Shown here: piece by piece, positions 36,803 to 49,361 of the stretch
Layout: each line of letters begins with the position of its first letter
How positions within the stretch are numbered: the stretch's first letter is position 1
Assembly (NCBI GenBank): GCA_943737045.1
Contig: CALSFV010000399.1
Span: 62,001-126,000, forward strand
Source of the DNA: Parapristionchus giblindavisi
Taxonomy: Eukaryota; Nematoda; Chromadorea; Rhabditida; Diplogasteridae
Direction: 5' to 3'
Length of the DNA stretch: 64,000 nt
Made by a program: the position numbers and the translations under genes
Notes under the pieces: model-generated
Databases searched by the model: none
What the model was told of the DNA's origin: nothing
The model's input: the letters and a program-made list of their open reading frames with translations, nothing else

Positions 36803-37925
36803 GCGTAATGTATCTTCCGTTTATTGATCTTTTGATTGATCAGTTGTATAGTTTGATTATCGATCACATCTACTTTCCCCATGTCCTATGCGTACTGTAA
36901 CTGTCTCCCGCATGTCCTACTGTAGCGTATACGTCCAATTCACTTATTGATTGATTTGATTCTTGATTTCTTTTCCCGTTTCCAATGTAGCTGTGTAATT
37001 ACCGCTCGGTACCTTCTGTACTATGCGATATTTATTAACCGATTGATTGATTATCGATTACTTACTGCTCCAAATTTGTACCGTAATCTGCTATATCGAT
37101 TTTTGCCTTCAACAGAAACGTCTAGATATAAGTATCGATTTTTGCAGTCTCTGCTTGAACATACTACACTTTCTTGTACAGTATCATGCTACTTATAATG
37201 CGATTTATATTTTTTTGTTTCCTTGCATCTCTTGAGATATTCTTTTGTTCGTATATCTTTCCATTGCCTTGCACACTTCGATTATCGATTTTCGACTGAT
37301 CTACACCATTCATTCATTCACTTATCGATTTTTTACAGAAAAAATATTATATTTTTTTATGAAATCCGCTTTTTGTTGTATGGTAACAGATTGATTTTCG
37401 AACTCGAAGTGTTCTTTTCATTTGTATATGTATGATTCTTCTGCCTTTATCCTTTTTCCTTCTCATTATTCTCCATTGATTATCGATCTCTATGAACTAC
37501 TCACAATTACCGTATACCGTATACTCTACCGTACTCTCCCCATTATTGATTGACTTGGTTGATTGATTGATTATCTAACATTACTAGCTTGCTTACTAAT
37601 CTCAGCCTTTTTTGTATTTATCGCCCTTGCACTATATACCGTATAAACTCCCTGAGATACAGTAATCTGATAAGGAGGCCTTGTTATTACCGTATCCCCC
37701 GCTTTTTATTGATTTTTGTTTCCTTTCATCCCTTGAGATATTCTTCTGCTCGTTCATCTCTCCATCGGCATGTACACTTTGATTATCGATTTTCGATAGT
37801 CCTTCATTCATTCATTTATCGATTATCGATTTTTGTGTAATAAAGTATATGCTAAGATGTATCCGATGACACTGCAATGGTCGCTTGTACCGATGGTTAT
37901 CATATACATTAATAGTTCTATAATT
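36803..37925. other. 3' flank of RAD21 copy B, no gene
   Basis: Non-coding AT-rich DNA paralogous to 24964-26199. It contains the empty site for the 1871-bp fold-back near 37917. Confidence 0.7.
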
Positions 37926-38008
37926 CTTTCTTAAAAATTTTGCAACACAACCCACTTTTACTCTTTCTCTTTGTCTCTTTCCTTATAATATCATCATGTG
38001 CCCATTTA

Positions 38009-38232
38009 TAATAATAATAATTATTTATTTATCTTTAACGATAAACAGAGAGGTGAAGAGAAAGTAACACAATATTGTGGAATGATGCGTGAGATCAAAC
38101 ATTGATTCAAGTGGGGACGACAGTAGCTGATAGTGATACTGGAGTTAAATAAATCGGTACAATGGAAAGATAGATCAGTCTGGAATCGAGAAGTCGATCC
38201 TATTTTCGGGTAGTGATAGTGATAGTGATAGT
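38009..38232. repeat. Insertion in the RAD21 copy C 5' flank, ending in GTGATA repeats
   Basis: Copy B reads CCCATTTATCGTATATC (about 28152-28168) without a break. Copy C has about 224 bp between CCCATTTAT and the matching sequence. The insert begins AATAATAATAATTATTTATC and includes TTTAACGATAAACAGAGA, also found at about 12515-12545 and 45240-45272 in the F-box introns, and ends in TAGTGATAGTGATAG repeats. It is a dispersed repeat of unknown class. Confidence 0.65.
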
Positions 38233-39041
38233 GGAACGTATATCATATGTCCGTCTTTCTCCCTCTCCTCATTCCCTATCTCTATTCCTCTCCCTCTATC
38301 TCCCTCTCCTTTTTCCAATGTCTCCCTGATTCCTATCTCTCCCTCTCTCTTTATTCCCTGTCTCTCCCTCCTTATTCCCTATCTCTCCCTCTCCTTATTC
38401 CTGTCTCTCTCTCTTTATGACCCTCCCTCTCACCATTCTTTTCTCGTCTCCTTCTCCCACTCCATCGCGCACACTCCACTCTACCTCTACCTCTTGAAAC
38501 ATCTCCTCTGTCTTTTTATAAGTACTGTACGGCTAGGCTTGCTGTGGGTTACTGTAACTTGTGTGAGTGTAGGATTACTGTAAGGACAGTGTAGTGTGTG
38601 TTGCTTGTAGTCCCTTCATGCCCTCTTTATCATTCTTCAATGATTTCTTGATCAAGCACCGACAAATTTATTTGCATTATTATTGTTGATATTATTACTC
38701 GGGTGCTACTGCAGAACACTGTAAGAGTCGAAGAGGGTGGGGGGGGGGGGATTTAAAAAAAATTAGGAAAGGGCCTCATATTAATAATAATAATAACTTA
38801 TGCTTTACAAGGATAAATTATAATAGCGAATAGTTGATATCGTGATGAATTACATAAAATACGATGCCACTGATATTAGGCTAATGGGTATCAATCAATC
38901 AATTTATTCATTTCAAGTAAAATACTAGATGAAGAGGCTGATGGTATATTAGTATGCAATCAAAGTTGAAAGGCGATAGAGTGAGAGAGACACAATCGAG
39001 ATGGGAATATGGGCCCAATCGCGATACGAGGTATTAATCCC

Positions 39042-39431
39042 GGCACTTCTTCGGTTTCTGGCCACCCCCCCCCCCCTCAGACCCCTCCTCCTCTCTCCTC
39101 TCGCAATCATTTCACGTAGTAATCGAGACTCTTCTCGGTCGTGGTAAAACCAACCGCATCATGATTGATAGAATGATGAAATGAGAGTTTTGTCTCCTCT
39201 TTGCCCATACTCTCGTCCTAATCCAATTTCATTTTCATATCACCCCCATTCCCCTATAAAAGCATTCGATGCCTTCTCTCCGGTTCAGTCCAGAGCTCTC
39301 CCATTTTGAGGAGAGCTTGGGGAGCATTTCGCCCCCGTGGACATCGTCCTCCCAGTGAGGACGACCGCTCCATTCGATCTAAAAGATCGAAATGGAGGGG
39401 TAGGGGGGTGGCCAGAAACCGAAGAAGTTCC
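39042..39431. mobile_element. 390-bp hAT-like MITE upstream of RAD21 copy C, TSD TTAATCCC
   Basis: TIRs GGCACTTCTTCGGTTTCTGG and complement (ending GAAGAAGTTCC) are bordered by TTAATCCC at 39034-39041 and 39432-39439. Copy B has one similar site at about 28950. The interior holds a TATA-like CCCCTATAAAAGC at 39251, followed by GC-rich hairpins (GAGCTCTCC...GGAGAGC, CGTCCTCCCAGTGAGGACG). This layout resembles the core of the 13961-15267 insertion. Confidence 0.85.
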
Positions 39432-40621
39432 TTAATCCCAGCCACTGGGTACGAAAGGGCCGGGACGCTAGATTTACTATTGTGACATCCACCTTACCTA
39501 TTGCACAACCATTCTCTCTCATCATTAGCCCAGTTACATTTCTATACTAGGTAGCGATGATTTCTTAGTTGATTTTCTTTTATTTTTATAATATTGTAGC
39601 ATAAAAACATATCCCTAGCTATTTTGACTCTCTCGGCTCTGACAACACTCTCTCGCTTTCTTTGTTTACGAGAGAATGCTGAACGAGCGGAGAGTAAAAT
39701 TAATTCGGGGTATCCCTTTAAGCCAATTTGTACCTTTCGTTTATCAGGGTACTAATTATATTTGTGTTCGTGATAATAGGGTTCAAATCGGTTCAATTTT
39801 TTCGCTGGTGTTTACAGTTTTTCCAATGTTGTTTTTGTATTGTGCACTCGGTTTATTGCCAGATCTTTGCTTAATTAATTGAATAACACGACATCACTTT
39901 TGTTTGACCACAACGGAGAACGCTTTTTTTCCACCTTATCTTCAGTAAACCTTGTCTAAACTGAAATTTGTGCTTAAACGATTGATCCTTGTCATTTTCC
40001 ACGTCGTTATTTTACACTCTTATTAAGTATTTATTTAAATAATAACTTTAATTAATTTAAGCGAGTATGTTCTATGCTCAATTTGTGTTATCGAAGAAGG
40101 GCCCGTTGGCTAAGATCTGGCTGGCGGCCCATTGGGAGAAGAAATTGAGCAAGGCGCAGATCTACGAGACCAACATCCAAGATGCTGTCGATGAAATCAA
40201 ACAGCCCAAGGTACATTCAACTTTATAATTGATTGTAATTATATTCACTATAATATCAACATATTTATTGAGTTTTACTGAGCATCAATCTTCTATGTTA
40301 TATTATCTGTATTTCCTGTACTGTACTGTGAACTTATGATTGTTACAATACCATAGGACTTATGCCTGGATTATTATTTTGTGCTAGCCATTCCGGTAAA
40401 ATGTATAATGTCATTATCATTCGGATATTATAATATAATATTAATGTAATAAAAATATTTAAAATAAATATTATTATATAATCAGGTCAAAATCGCACTT
40501 CGCACCACTGGCCATCTGCTGCTCGGAATCGTTCGAATTCACTCGAAGAAGACGAAGTACCTCCTAGCTGACTGCAACGAGGCTTTCTTCAAGGTGATTT
40601 ATCATTTATAACTTGATATTA

Positions 40622-40798
40622 TACATATTAAATTAATACTATTACTAGATGTACAAGAATAAGTATGCATGCACTTTAATATAAATTTTTTGATTAAATA
40701 CGTTAACTAGCAATGTGCCCTATGGTGTTTCGGCCGCTACGTCTATATTAAATATTACTTCATAGTTAGTTAGTAGATATTTTATATTAGTTAGTTAT
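40622..40798. mobile_element. 177-bp insertion in RAD21 C intron 2, 11-bp direct repeat
   Basis: ACTTGATATTA occurs at 40611-40621 and 40799-40809. Copy B reads TAACTTGGTTCAATTC at this place without the insert. No clear terminal inverted repeats are visible, so the class is unknown. Confidence 0.5.
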
Positions 40799-41407
40799 AC
40801 TTGATATTAGTTCAATTCAAATTTTCAAAACTGTTAACTGACTGTTGTTATAAACTGATGTTATTTCGCTAAAATTGCTTGTTTTCGCTTTTTTGTCTCT
40901 TTGTATTCGAAATCCGCAAAGTAACCGATTTTAAAAGCAAACCAATGTATAATGTAACTTGTACCCCCTGCTCTAAAATAATCTAAAAGCCAATGGAATG
41001 CTTTGAAGTATATTATCTAATATTATTTATTTATTTATTTATTACAGATCAAAGAGGCCTTCCGTTCTGGTCGACTCGAGTTGACCGAAGACACGTACGA
41101 AGCACCAAAGAATGCGATCACATTACCTGAGGTAGTATCTTTATTTATTTATTTATTTAATCTTTATTAATTATTTAATTAGTTTATTTATTTAATAATT
41201 GTAACAGCAAGTACAATACTTACAAGAAATAACATATTGATTTCATCTTCTTCAGAAAATATTATGGCATATAAATTATTATTGATTTTAAATGTAAAAA
41301 AAGAATAATAATCATTATAGGTGTACAATCTGGACACTCTGGACATGGGCAATCTGCTGCCGGAACTCGGCGATCTCGACTTTGGTCAGCAGCTCCCGAT
41401 CAATCAG

Positions 41408-41943
41408 GTGGGATTATTGATTTATTAATTGATGTTACTGATCATAGGTCGAAAAGTATGGTACAAAGCACCTAGCCTGACCGCATTTTGAGCCAAAATT
41501 TCTCAAAAATCTTAAAAATCTGGCCGCATTTTGAAATCATAAAACCTAGCTATTCGACCTATGGGTTTATTGATTGCCCCCCCCCCCTCTTCATCATCAG
41601 AGCCGCCCTCTTGAATAAACGTGTTAAACACGGAAATTGAGCTGAAAATTATTGATTGATAAAGTGTGGATTTTTCATTAATCCATCTGGAAAGCAATGG
41701 CGGAGCGCTAATGATTTTGAGCCAAAGTTTAACAAAAATCGAAAAACCGCATTTTGAAAATGTGCAACCTAGCTATTCGACCTATGGGTTTATTGATTGC
41801 CCCCCTCTTCATTTTTCTTCATTCTTCATTCTTGTAGAATCGAGCTCCAGGTACCCCGCACATGTATGTTTTCAATCTAGAAGACTAGTCAATCAATAAT
41901 CATCATCGAATCGATCGATAATTGATCTTTGATCTCGTTGTAG
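41408..41943. other. Deletion scar in RAD21 C with duplicated MITE sequence
   Basis: After exon 4 the intron follows copy B (MITE, CCCCCTCTTCATCATCAG, to GGCGGAGCGCTAATGATT at 41699-41716). It then jumps back to a second copy of MITE sequence (TTTGAGCCAAAGTTTAAC), runs into a short CGAGCTCCAGGTACC/CATGTATG repeat end, and resumes in copy B intron 10 (about 33478) just before exon 11. The join looks repeat-mediated. Confidence 0.7.
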
Positions 41944-42666
41944 GCGACTCGTCAGCGTCGCAGGCGTCGTCTCATCATTGACGATCAGAAGAACATCTCG
42001 GGAGAGGAGATGAAGCGCAATATGGCTGACTATCGGTTGGTGGTGGATTATTGATTTTTTTATGGATTATTGATTTTTGTCATTTTCGATTTATTGCTTT
42101 TTGTTCGGCATCGTCGGTTCAGAGCGAGAATGGTCTTGTAACTGTTATTGATTTATTTATATAGAATTGACAATCTAGTGTGGTTTATTCTTATTCTTAT
42201 TTATTTATCCATATGTTTTAAAAACATGAACAACGAAAGAAACGAGCTAGGTGGAACTTTTATTGATTTCGTGCTTTATTGATTATTGATTAACTTTATT
42301 GATTGATTCACAATGAACTATTCTTGTTTTCAGTGATACCATGCAGCCACTCGATCTGGCCCCGCCCACCCGTCGACTCATGCGACTCAAGGAGAGTGGA
42401 AATGTCGAGAAGGTGGGTATCTTGAGCACCCTTTGTAGTTTGTAGTTTGATCCTTAATGACACGTATTTGTGTGGTCTGATTTATTTATTTATTTATCGT
42501 ACATCACAAGCTTCAACAAGTACAATATGTTCGAATGCAGATAAATTGTGTGGAATGACAAAATATCAAAATTATTATAAGTGAGGTCTCATGGTTCGCT
42601 AGTTCAGCTCTTCCACCTTCCCGGCAGTTCATTCGTCAAGAACAAGAGTCTGATCAGAGTAAGATT

Positions 42667-42706
<40 letters not shown>

Positions 42707-43979
42707 AATGATTTTTTTGCTTTGCCTCGATCTACTGTGTACCACGTTGTTTAATGCTTCGTGCGCAATCTATTTGTAGTATTCTGAGTCCATTAGTGGT
42801 TCGTAGTTTGTTTGTGTCATAATTTCACTGTTTAAAAAAGCTGCGATAGGAAACAAGGTGATTTGCGGTGCTACGCTCAATATGTGTACAGACTGTGCAT
42901 CGTTTGTCGATGATGCTCTAAAAGTCTTTTTTTTATAAAATAAATTATCATTATTATTATTACTCATGATATATCCCCTTGCAGCAATACCAATCCCGTC
43001 TCAACTTCACCTGTCGTCAGTCGTTCGCCACTGGCGCCTCCGGGAACATGCTCGATGAGTCGATAGAGGACATCAGACGAGACCTCGACTACGATGATAA
43101 TATCGAGGATATCGAGGATCGATCCACCATTGTGAGTGTACGGTAGATGCGGTGTACGGTTGGGGGATATTGATTAATGGGTCCAGTAATGAGTACGGTA
43201 GTAAGATTTTGCCAAATTTAACTCGAAAATGAATTTTTGCGCCCGACCCACCCGTTTTCAAGTTCCAGCAACAAAGATTGAACACGTACGATTAAAACAC
43301 TTAATCTTTCTTATTCCTTCAGTTCGGCGGTGGAGCCATTGATGACTTTGACGAAGGCAACTTCATGGACATTGGACCGCCCATGTCGATTGGTACGCTA
43401 TTGAGTTTTTTTATTGATCGTTATTGATTTTTTTGATATTGTTTACTGCCGGCGTACACCGCGTGTACCTGCGTATGGGAAGACGTATGGAAAGCGAAAC
43501 CCGCGGTGTACATCGTCTTCCCACACCGAGATACGGTGGACGCCGCCAAGTCAAAAATACCGGATGATTGATTTTTTGTAGTTTGTAGTCTGATTATCGA
43601 TTTATTGATTTTACAGGAGGCGGTTCGCCCATGCACGATATGGACTTTGATGATCAGCCATCGGTCGGCAGTGGAGGTACGGTTACAGTATACCTGTGTT
43701 TATTGATTTTTTTGTTTGAATTATTGATTATTCTCTGAATATTGATTGAATTATTAATTATTCTCTGAATATTGATTGTATTATTAATTATTCTCTGATT
43801 ATTGATTGATTTATTTGATCAGGTGCGGCTGCGCCTGAAGAGATGAGTCCTCCGGAGAAGAAGCGAAGGCGCGGAGATGCGAGCAAATTGGAGGTGAGAT
43901 TTTTCATTTTTTAAATTAATTTTTGAATAAATTTAATGGTAATATTAATAATATTAATAATAATGGTCCGTACGCGGGC

Positions 43980-44537
43980 GGTCGCTCCAAAAATCCAAGG
44001 GGTCGCTACAAAAATGGTCATGGCAAATTGCCAAGTTTTTTTTTCGTATGAGAGTTCAAGAGCGCGCATTTCAAACATAATTTTCAAAAAATATTTTGGA
44101 ACAGTGATTTTCGTTAGTTCATGATGGTTTTCTGTTTTTTAGAAACTTTTTTATTAATATTATTTATTAATTTAGTTTAATATAGTGATATGATTCACTT
44201 TGGCTCTATCTCTTCTTCCTGTTTTTTTGTTATTTCGTTCACGTTAAATCTTTTTAATTGACATTATTCTGAAGAATTAGAATATTTTATTTTAATACAA
44301 TTTAGAAAATAACAGAATAATATTAATCACCGTTTTATAACTGCAAAAATAAATAAATATTAAATTTTCATATCCCCGCCAAAAATGAGATCTATGTAGC
44401 AGCCCCCATAGCGTGCGCTAAAGGAACAGAACTTGGAACCGCCTTGTAGTGGAGGAGCAAGCGACTTTTCTTAAGGGTTTGGATGGCCGTGTCAAAAAAG
44501 AAAATGATTGTCCAAGACGCCAAAAAGACGACCAGCT
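43980..44537. other. Junction DNA between RAD21 copy C and segmental copy 2
   Basis: RAD21 homology ends around CGGGCGG at 43980 and F-box block homology starts at about 44538. The 550 bp between has no match elsewhere in the window that I could see and no supported gene. A short ORF at 44449-44643 runs into the duplicated block and is not convincing. Confidence 0.6.
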
Positions 44538-44686
44538 CAATAAGGGTCAAATAAAGCGTCTATCACCTCACCCATCTGTGTACTTATGTACTACACTTCA
44601 TTCATTCGGTCTTTCTCACTTTAGTTCTTATTCATGCTTGTAGAATATTATTGTTAATTATCATACATTTTGATCTTTGATCTTTC

Positions 44687-47089
44687 ATGAAGATGTATGA
44701 AGCAAGGCCCCTATTCTCTTCCACGATCATGAATGAATTAGAAATGAAGGACGACAATTTGACGAAGGGAGAAATGGAAACTTTAGTAGAAGAAGGAGAT
44801 GGAGTCGAAGAAACCGTACGTTATTTCCATGTATCGTTCCTGAATATTATATCTTATTTATGTTACTATTTTACTTTTACTAATATTATATTTTATTTTA
44901 CTTATTTTACTAATATTATATTTTATTTTACTTATTTTACTAATATTATTATTTATATGTAATGTTGTTTTTGTAGTTTACAATATTGGATCTTCCTATC
45001 GAACTGACTTCTCGAATCATCTCTTTTCTTAATCACGAAGACCGAAATATGGTCAGATCTACCAATCGATCGTTGTATTTGGCTGAGAGTTTGACACGAA
45101 AAAGATTCGCTGAAGTTGCGATTGTAAAGGTACAACATATCTATGATATTCTATCCAGACTAGCTACTAGGAAGATGAGCCTCTGTCGAATACCGTAATC
45201 TATAGATTATAATCAACAGCCATAAATATTTTAATAATAATAATAATTTATTTATCTTTAATGATAAACAGAGATGTGAAATTGAAAATCAATAAAAAAA
45301 TTTAGTGGCTCGAATTATAATTTTTTAAAGTTTTTCCTGATTTCTTCGTTTTCCAAATGTTTGTTAACGTATGGCATTTAAAAATATGCGAAGTAAATAC
45401 AAATTCGCATTATTATTGATATCGATTGATTCCACCGTTTCTCATCCTTCAGTATCGTAATATAGTCCGCATAAAATGTGCTTGCATAGTTGTATTGCTA
45501 ATGGCTGGTAAAACGCAGAAGTGTTATCGACTATCTCCCATTTCCCTCCCTTCCCTCCTCGCACTCTCTCTGATCTACGTGCTATCTCGCTTGTGCTCTC
45601 TCTCTAAACATAGAAATTCATTGTGGCAGTGGTTGGCTACTCTCGTACTAAATAAACAAGCGTATTTTATACGGTCAATAACTTTGTGATTCTTGTCATG
45701 GTTGGTAGTAGTATTGATTATTTTAAAAAAATCATTATCGAATTGTTTTCATTGTCAGACGCATACGGAGAAATTAATAATGGTAATGCAAGATATGAAT
45801 TCTTCCTATACAAGAGGATGCACCAGTAACACAAGTGAGAGATGGAAAGATAAGACTAATTCACTCCTACGCTATGTGGTTTGTTCCTGCTTCATCACAT
45901 TTTCTTGATTATAAGTAATTTTTGACGAATAATTTTCAAAATGTTAAAAATCGGAAGTTTGTGAAGTTTTGTCAAATTGTTTTTTTTTGTTTTAATTATA
46001 TTTTTTATCAGAAAGATAAAGCGAAGAAAGTTCGTATTTCATCGCTTCCAACTCCCTTAGACGATCTTGTACCCGTAATCCATGAACATCTTAAGAATTC
46101 GACAGTGCACACATTACTTCTTCATGGGGTAACTTCATTTTTATTGATTTTTATTGTACTTGATTTGTATATTTATACCTATCGTGCCAATGTTAGCCTC
46201 TTATTCGTAACTCAAAAGTATTGCATGCTACGATGCTATAATCGCAGCTTCTTTCTTACATCCTGACTTTATCATATTTCTCAAACATTTAATTATGAAT
46301 CTTAAAATATCCTCCGAGGTCAGATACATTTATAATTATTATTTTAGCTAACACTAACGTCTGATCTGATGTCTCAACTAGCTTGTCTCTTTAGTCAAGC
46401 AACTATTCGACAAGTCCTCGTTAGTTGTGTGTTTGATTTTGATGAGCCTATGGAGTGAGTTTTCGAATATGAAAGTCAACTGATGAATCGATAATTATAG
46501 TATGCTCAAGTTCCTTGAATTTGGACGGGTGAAAGATCTGGCATTGGCTATGCACTACTGTACTCCATCAAGGAAGATATCTGCAGAGGTTATAGAGAGA
46601 ATGGCAGATAATATTAGAGGATTAACCATGCTTGATAAAGTAAGTAGATCATTTATAATTATTGATTATTGATTAATTTGTGCCAAAAGTGGACAGCATG
46701 TTATTTAGACAATATGTAATATGCAGATAGTATCCTAAATACTTGTTAGTGAACTTTTTATAAAATCTGTTGAATACATCAGAAATTGAATGTTCACTGG
46801 AAAACCGAAATCGGCGATTTTCCACCATTTAAAAAGCAATATGCATAACATGTATCATTTCTAAGCACTTTACATATAACAGACATTTGTGTTCGTTGCT
46901 TTATTTCTTATTTCTTTTTTTTTGTATTTCTAGGAAATAGGACATCCTGGATATTATGAAGATAAAAGTAATGTTAATGATGATCTACTCTATCGTCTCG
47001 TCAACAAATCAAATCTTCAATTTCTTCATTTACTATTCTTCTGTTCACTTGTAACTGCAAAGGGAATGCATCGTGTATTTGAGGTATAA
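44687..47089 (+). CDS. F-box protein gene, copy 2 (six exons)
   Basis: Exons 44687-44815, 44977-45129, 46012-46128, 46348-46454, 46501-46639 and 46934-47089 give the same 266-codon structure as copy 1, with a clean TTTCTAG acceptor for the last exon and a TAA stop. The F-box in exon 2 reads LPIELTSRIISFLNHEDR, then NMVRSTNRSLYLAES. Amino-acid differences from copy 1 are scattered (for example EARPLFSS against EVRPLLSS), and all exon lengths are conserved, which argues that both stayed under coding constraint after duplication. The predicted role is SCF substrate adaptor; the substrate is unknown. Confidence 0.7.
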
Positions 47090-47429
47090 TGGTTATGAGT
47101 ACTATAGATGTCGTGATGATCTACTCACAGAGAACATTCTCTTACAAGATGTTCTGTTTTAAGAAATTGACTTCTTACAAGAGAATATCAGAAATTGAAT
47201 TTCTTACTTATCAAGAGAATTTTTTGGTGATATTTCTTATAAGAAAATGAAAAGTAAGAAATTTGAAATTTAAGTAAATTTTCTGTGTGAGTAATTGTAA
47301 GTTATTGGAAGACAATGATGGAGTAGTTCATATGATCAATGGTCAATTTCCTAAAGACTATCTGACTCAGTGAACAGATTTTGCATATAACTTGGAACTT
47401 GGCCAAAAAGTGATATGAACCGATCGCGC

Positions 47430-47545
47430 CCAAATATGGGGTGGCATGAGCTCGAAGACGGAGCTTGGGTTCGTCTTATCTGCACCTTCGCCAAATAACA
47501 CAAGCTCGATAAAATGGCATCAAAATTTCAAAGTTTACGGATCGA
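47430..47545. repeat. Inverted fragment of the sequence at 48030-48150
   Basis: GGGGTGGCATGAGCTCG, GGAGCTTGGGTTCGTC, GATAAAATGGCATCAAAATT and TTTACGGAT are the complements of parts of 48045-48150, giving a local fold-back. The piece is absent from copy 1. Confidence 0.75.
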
Positions 47546-49361
47546 TATGTGCATCTAGTATCTATCCGTAAACTTTAAAATTTAAAAAAAAAGACTAATT
47601 CGCCTTTTTTATCGCGAACTGAGACGAATAGGATATATTACACCTCATATAGTCATACAACAAACCAATGATAACAGGAAACAATATTATAATACCGAAA
47701 TCGAATGTTAAATAATACAGTGATTGCGGAATTTTGATTTTAGCATTTGCGTTACGGTAGGCGCACACTTATTCCTGTCAGTTCGCGATATAAAAGAAGA
47801 CGAATTATCGTGGTTTTTCGGGAATAGGCAATTTTTCACGATTGTGTTCTAGTTCATTTACATACAATAGTTACACTAATGAATACTCGTCAAATTGAAG
47901 GAATAAAAATCAAACTCACCGACAGGCAATTGTAGGAAAAAAATGTTTAAAAAATTTTTCTGGGTCTCACGGTTTTGTTCGAGATGATACTAGGTGGAAT
48001 TTACCTACTTATTATTGCCCGCCGTCGTATACACATATCCAACGAATCCGTAAACTTTGAAATTTTGATGCCATTTTATCGAACTTGCGTTATTTAGCGA
48101 AGATATGACGAACCCAAACCCCGTCTGCGAGCTCATGCCACCCCATATTACAGCTGTGTACAATTTGATCTCGATCGGTACATATCAAGTGCCAAGAGAA
48201 TTTCACTTGAGCCTGGTAGTCTCTCCTGAATCCATGTATTGTCCGTATAAAATGCACTTGTGTAATTGCCTTGCTACTAGCCGCTAAACGCAGAAATATT
48301 CCATGGATCCCCTCTCAAATCTTCCTACCTTCCTTCCTCGCGCTCTCTGATCTGCGTATTATCTCACTTGTGCTCTCTCTCTCTAAAAATAGAAACACAC
48401 TGTGGCTATGGCTGGTTACTCTCGTACAAAATAAATAAGTGTATTTTATACGGTCAATAATGTCGAATCATGCAAGATTATTTACTTGTATCTGTGATTA
48501 TGAATGGATTTCAACTCCAGAGTCATAGTTAAACAATCAATTAAGGCAATAATCAAGCGTTCCATCCCATTCTTCTTGTCTATTTATATCGATACGAGTC
48601 AGATTTCACAATTCGTCCGCTATTGCGGCGTTAAAATGTCCCTTGTAGGTCAGTTTATTGCTTGAAAATCTACCATAATCATTCAATATTCCAGGAAAAT
48701 ATGTGGAAGTTCGACGTGATAACTTTAGTATCGTTATTGCTCGACAAATTCAAGGATACAATAAAATAATCATTGAATACAATGGTTCATATTAGGTTGT
48801 AACATAGCTCTTTGTGCCATCACTACAGTCCCGCACGATCGCCCTCCCTAAAGGCGGCCCGCCGCGACATGAATCATGTCGCCTCATGTCGCATCTTTCC
48901 CAAAGATTTTTAAAACATTTCATTTGTTGTGATCGTTGCGTCATGAGATAAGATTAATATCGCCATAAAGGCGAAAAAAATTGGTTGAGTGTGGACAATG
49001 TAATTGGCGGAGGAAAGGTTCGAGATTCTACCGTAATCTCGATGTTTCAAATTTGAATTTCCCGCATTTCTCATTGACCCTGCGAAATCGATTGATTCAC
49101 TAGCATCATTGAGAACGTTGTTTGCTAGTTTTCTCTCGTATTTTCTCGTGTGTTTTTTTATATAATTTCAATTCTTCCAACTATTTATTGATTTGCTGAT
49201 CAAATTTGTTTTATACCATTAATAATGTCTCTAGTAATGCGTGTTTTATGAGTAATTTCTAGGATGAAAAGTCTGGTTTCAATGTTATTTTCGATATTGT
49301 TACTAAAATGGCCAACTATAAATCTACCTTTTTTTAGTTTATAATGTAAACATCGATTCAG

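Larger units (their letters stand above)
40067..43893 (+). pseudogene. rad21-like: RAD21/SCC1 kleisin, copy C: internal and 3' exons missing
   Basis: Exons 40067-40210, 40486-40593, 41048-41131, 41321-41407, 41944-42035, 42334-42412, 42608-42658, 42985-43131, 43323-43392, 43617-43676 and 43823-43893 match copy B exons 1-4 and 11-17. Exons 5-10 (519 bp, 173 codons in B) are gone. Exon 4 ends and exon 11 begins in phase 0, so the frame survives. Homology stops near 43980, so exons 18-20, including the SMC1-binding winged helix, are absent. If transcribed it would give an N-terminal, SMC3-binding kleisin fragment with the EDIRRD motif and the NLS-like PEKKRRRG. No stop or frameshift was found in the retained exons, so it may be a young truncated gene rather than an old pseudogene. 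Confidence 0.85.
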
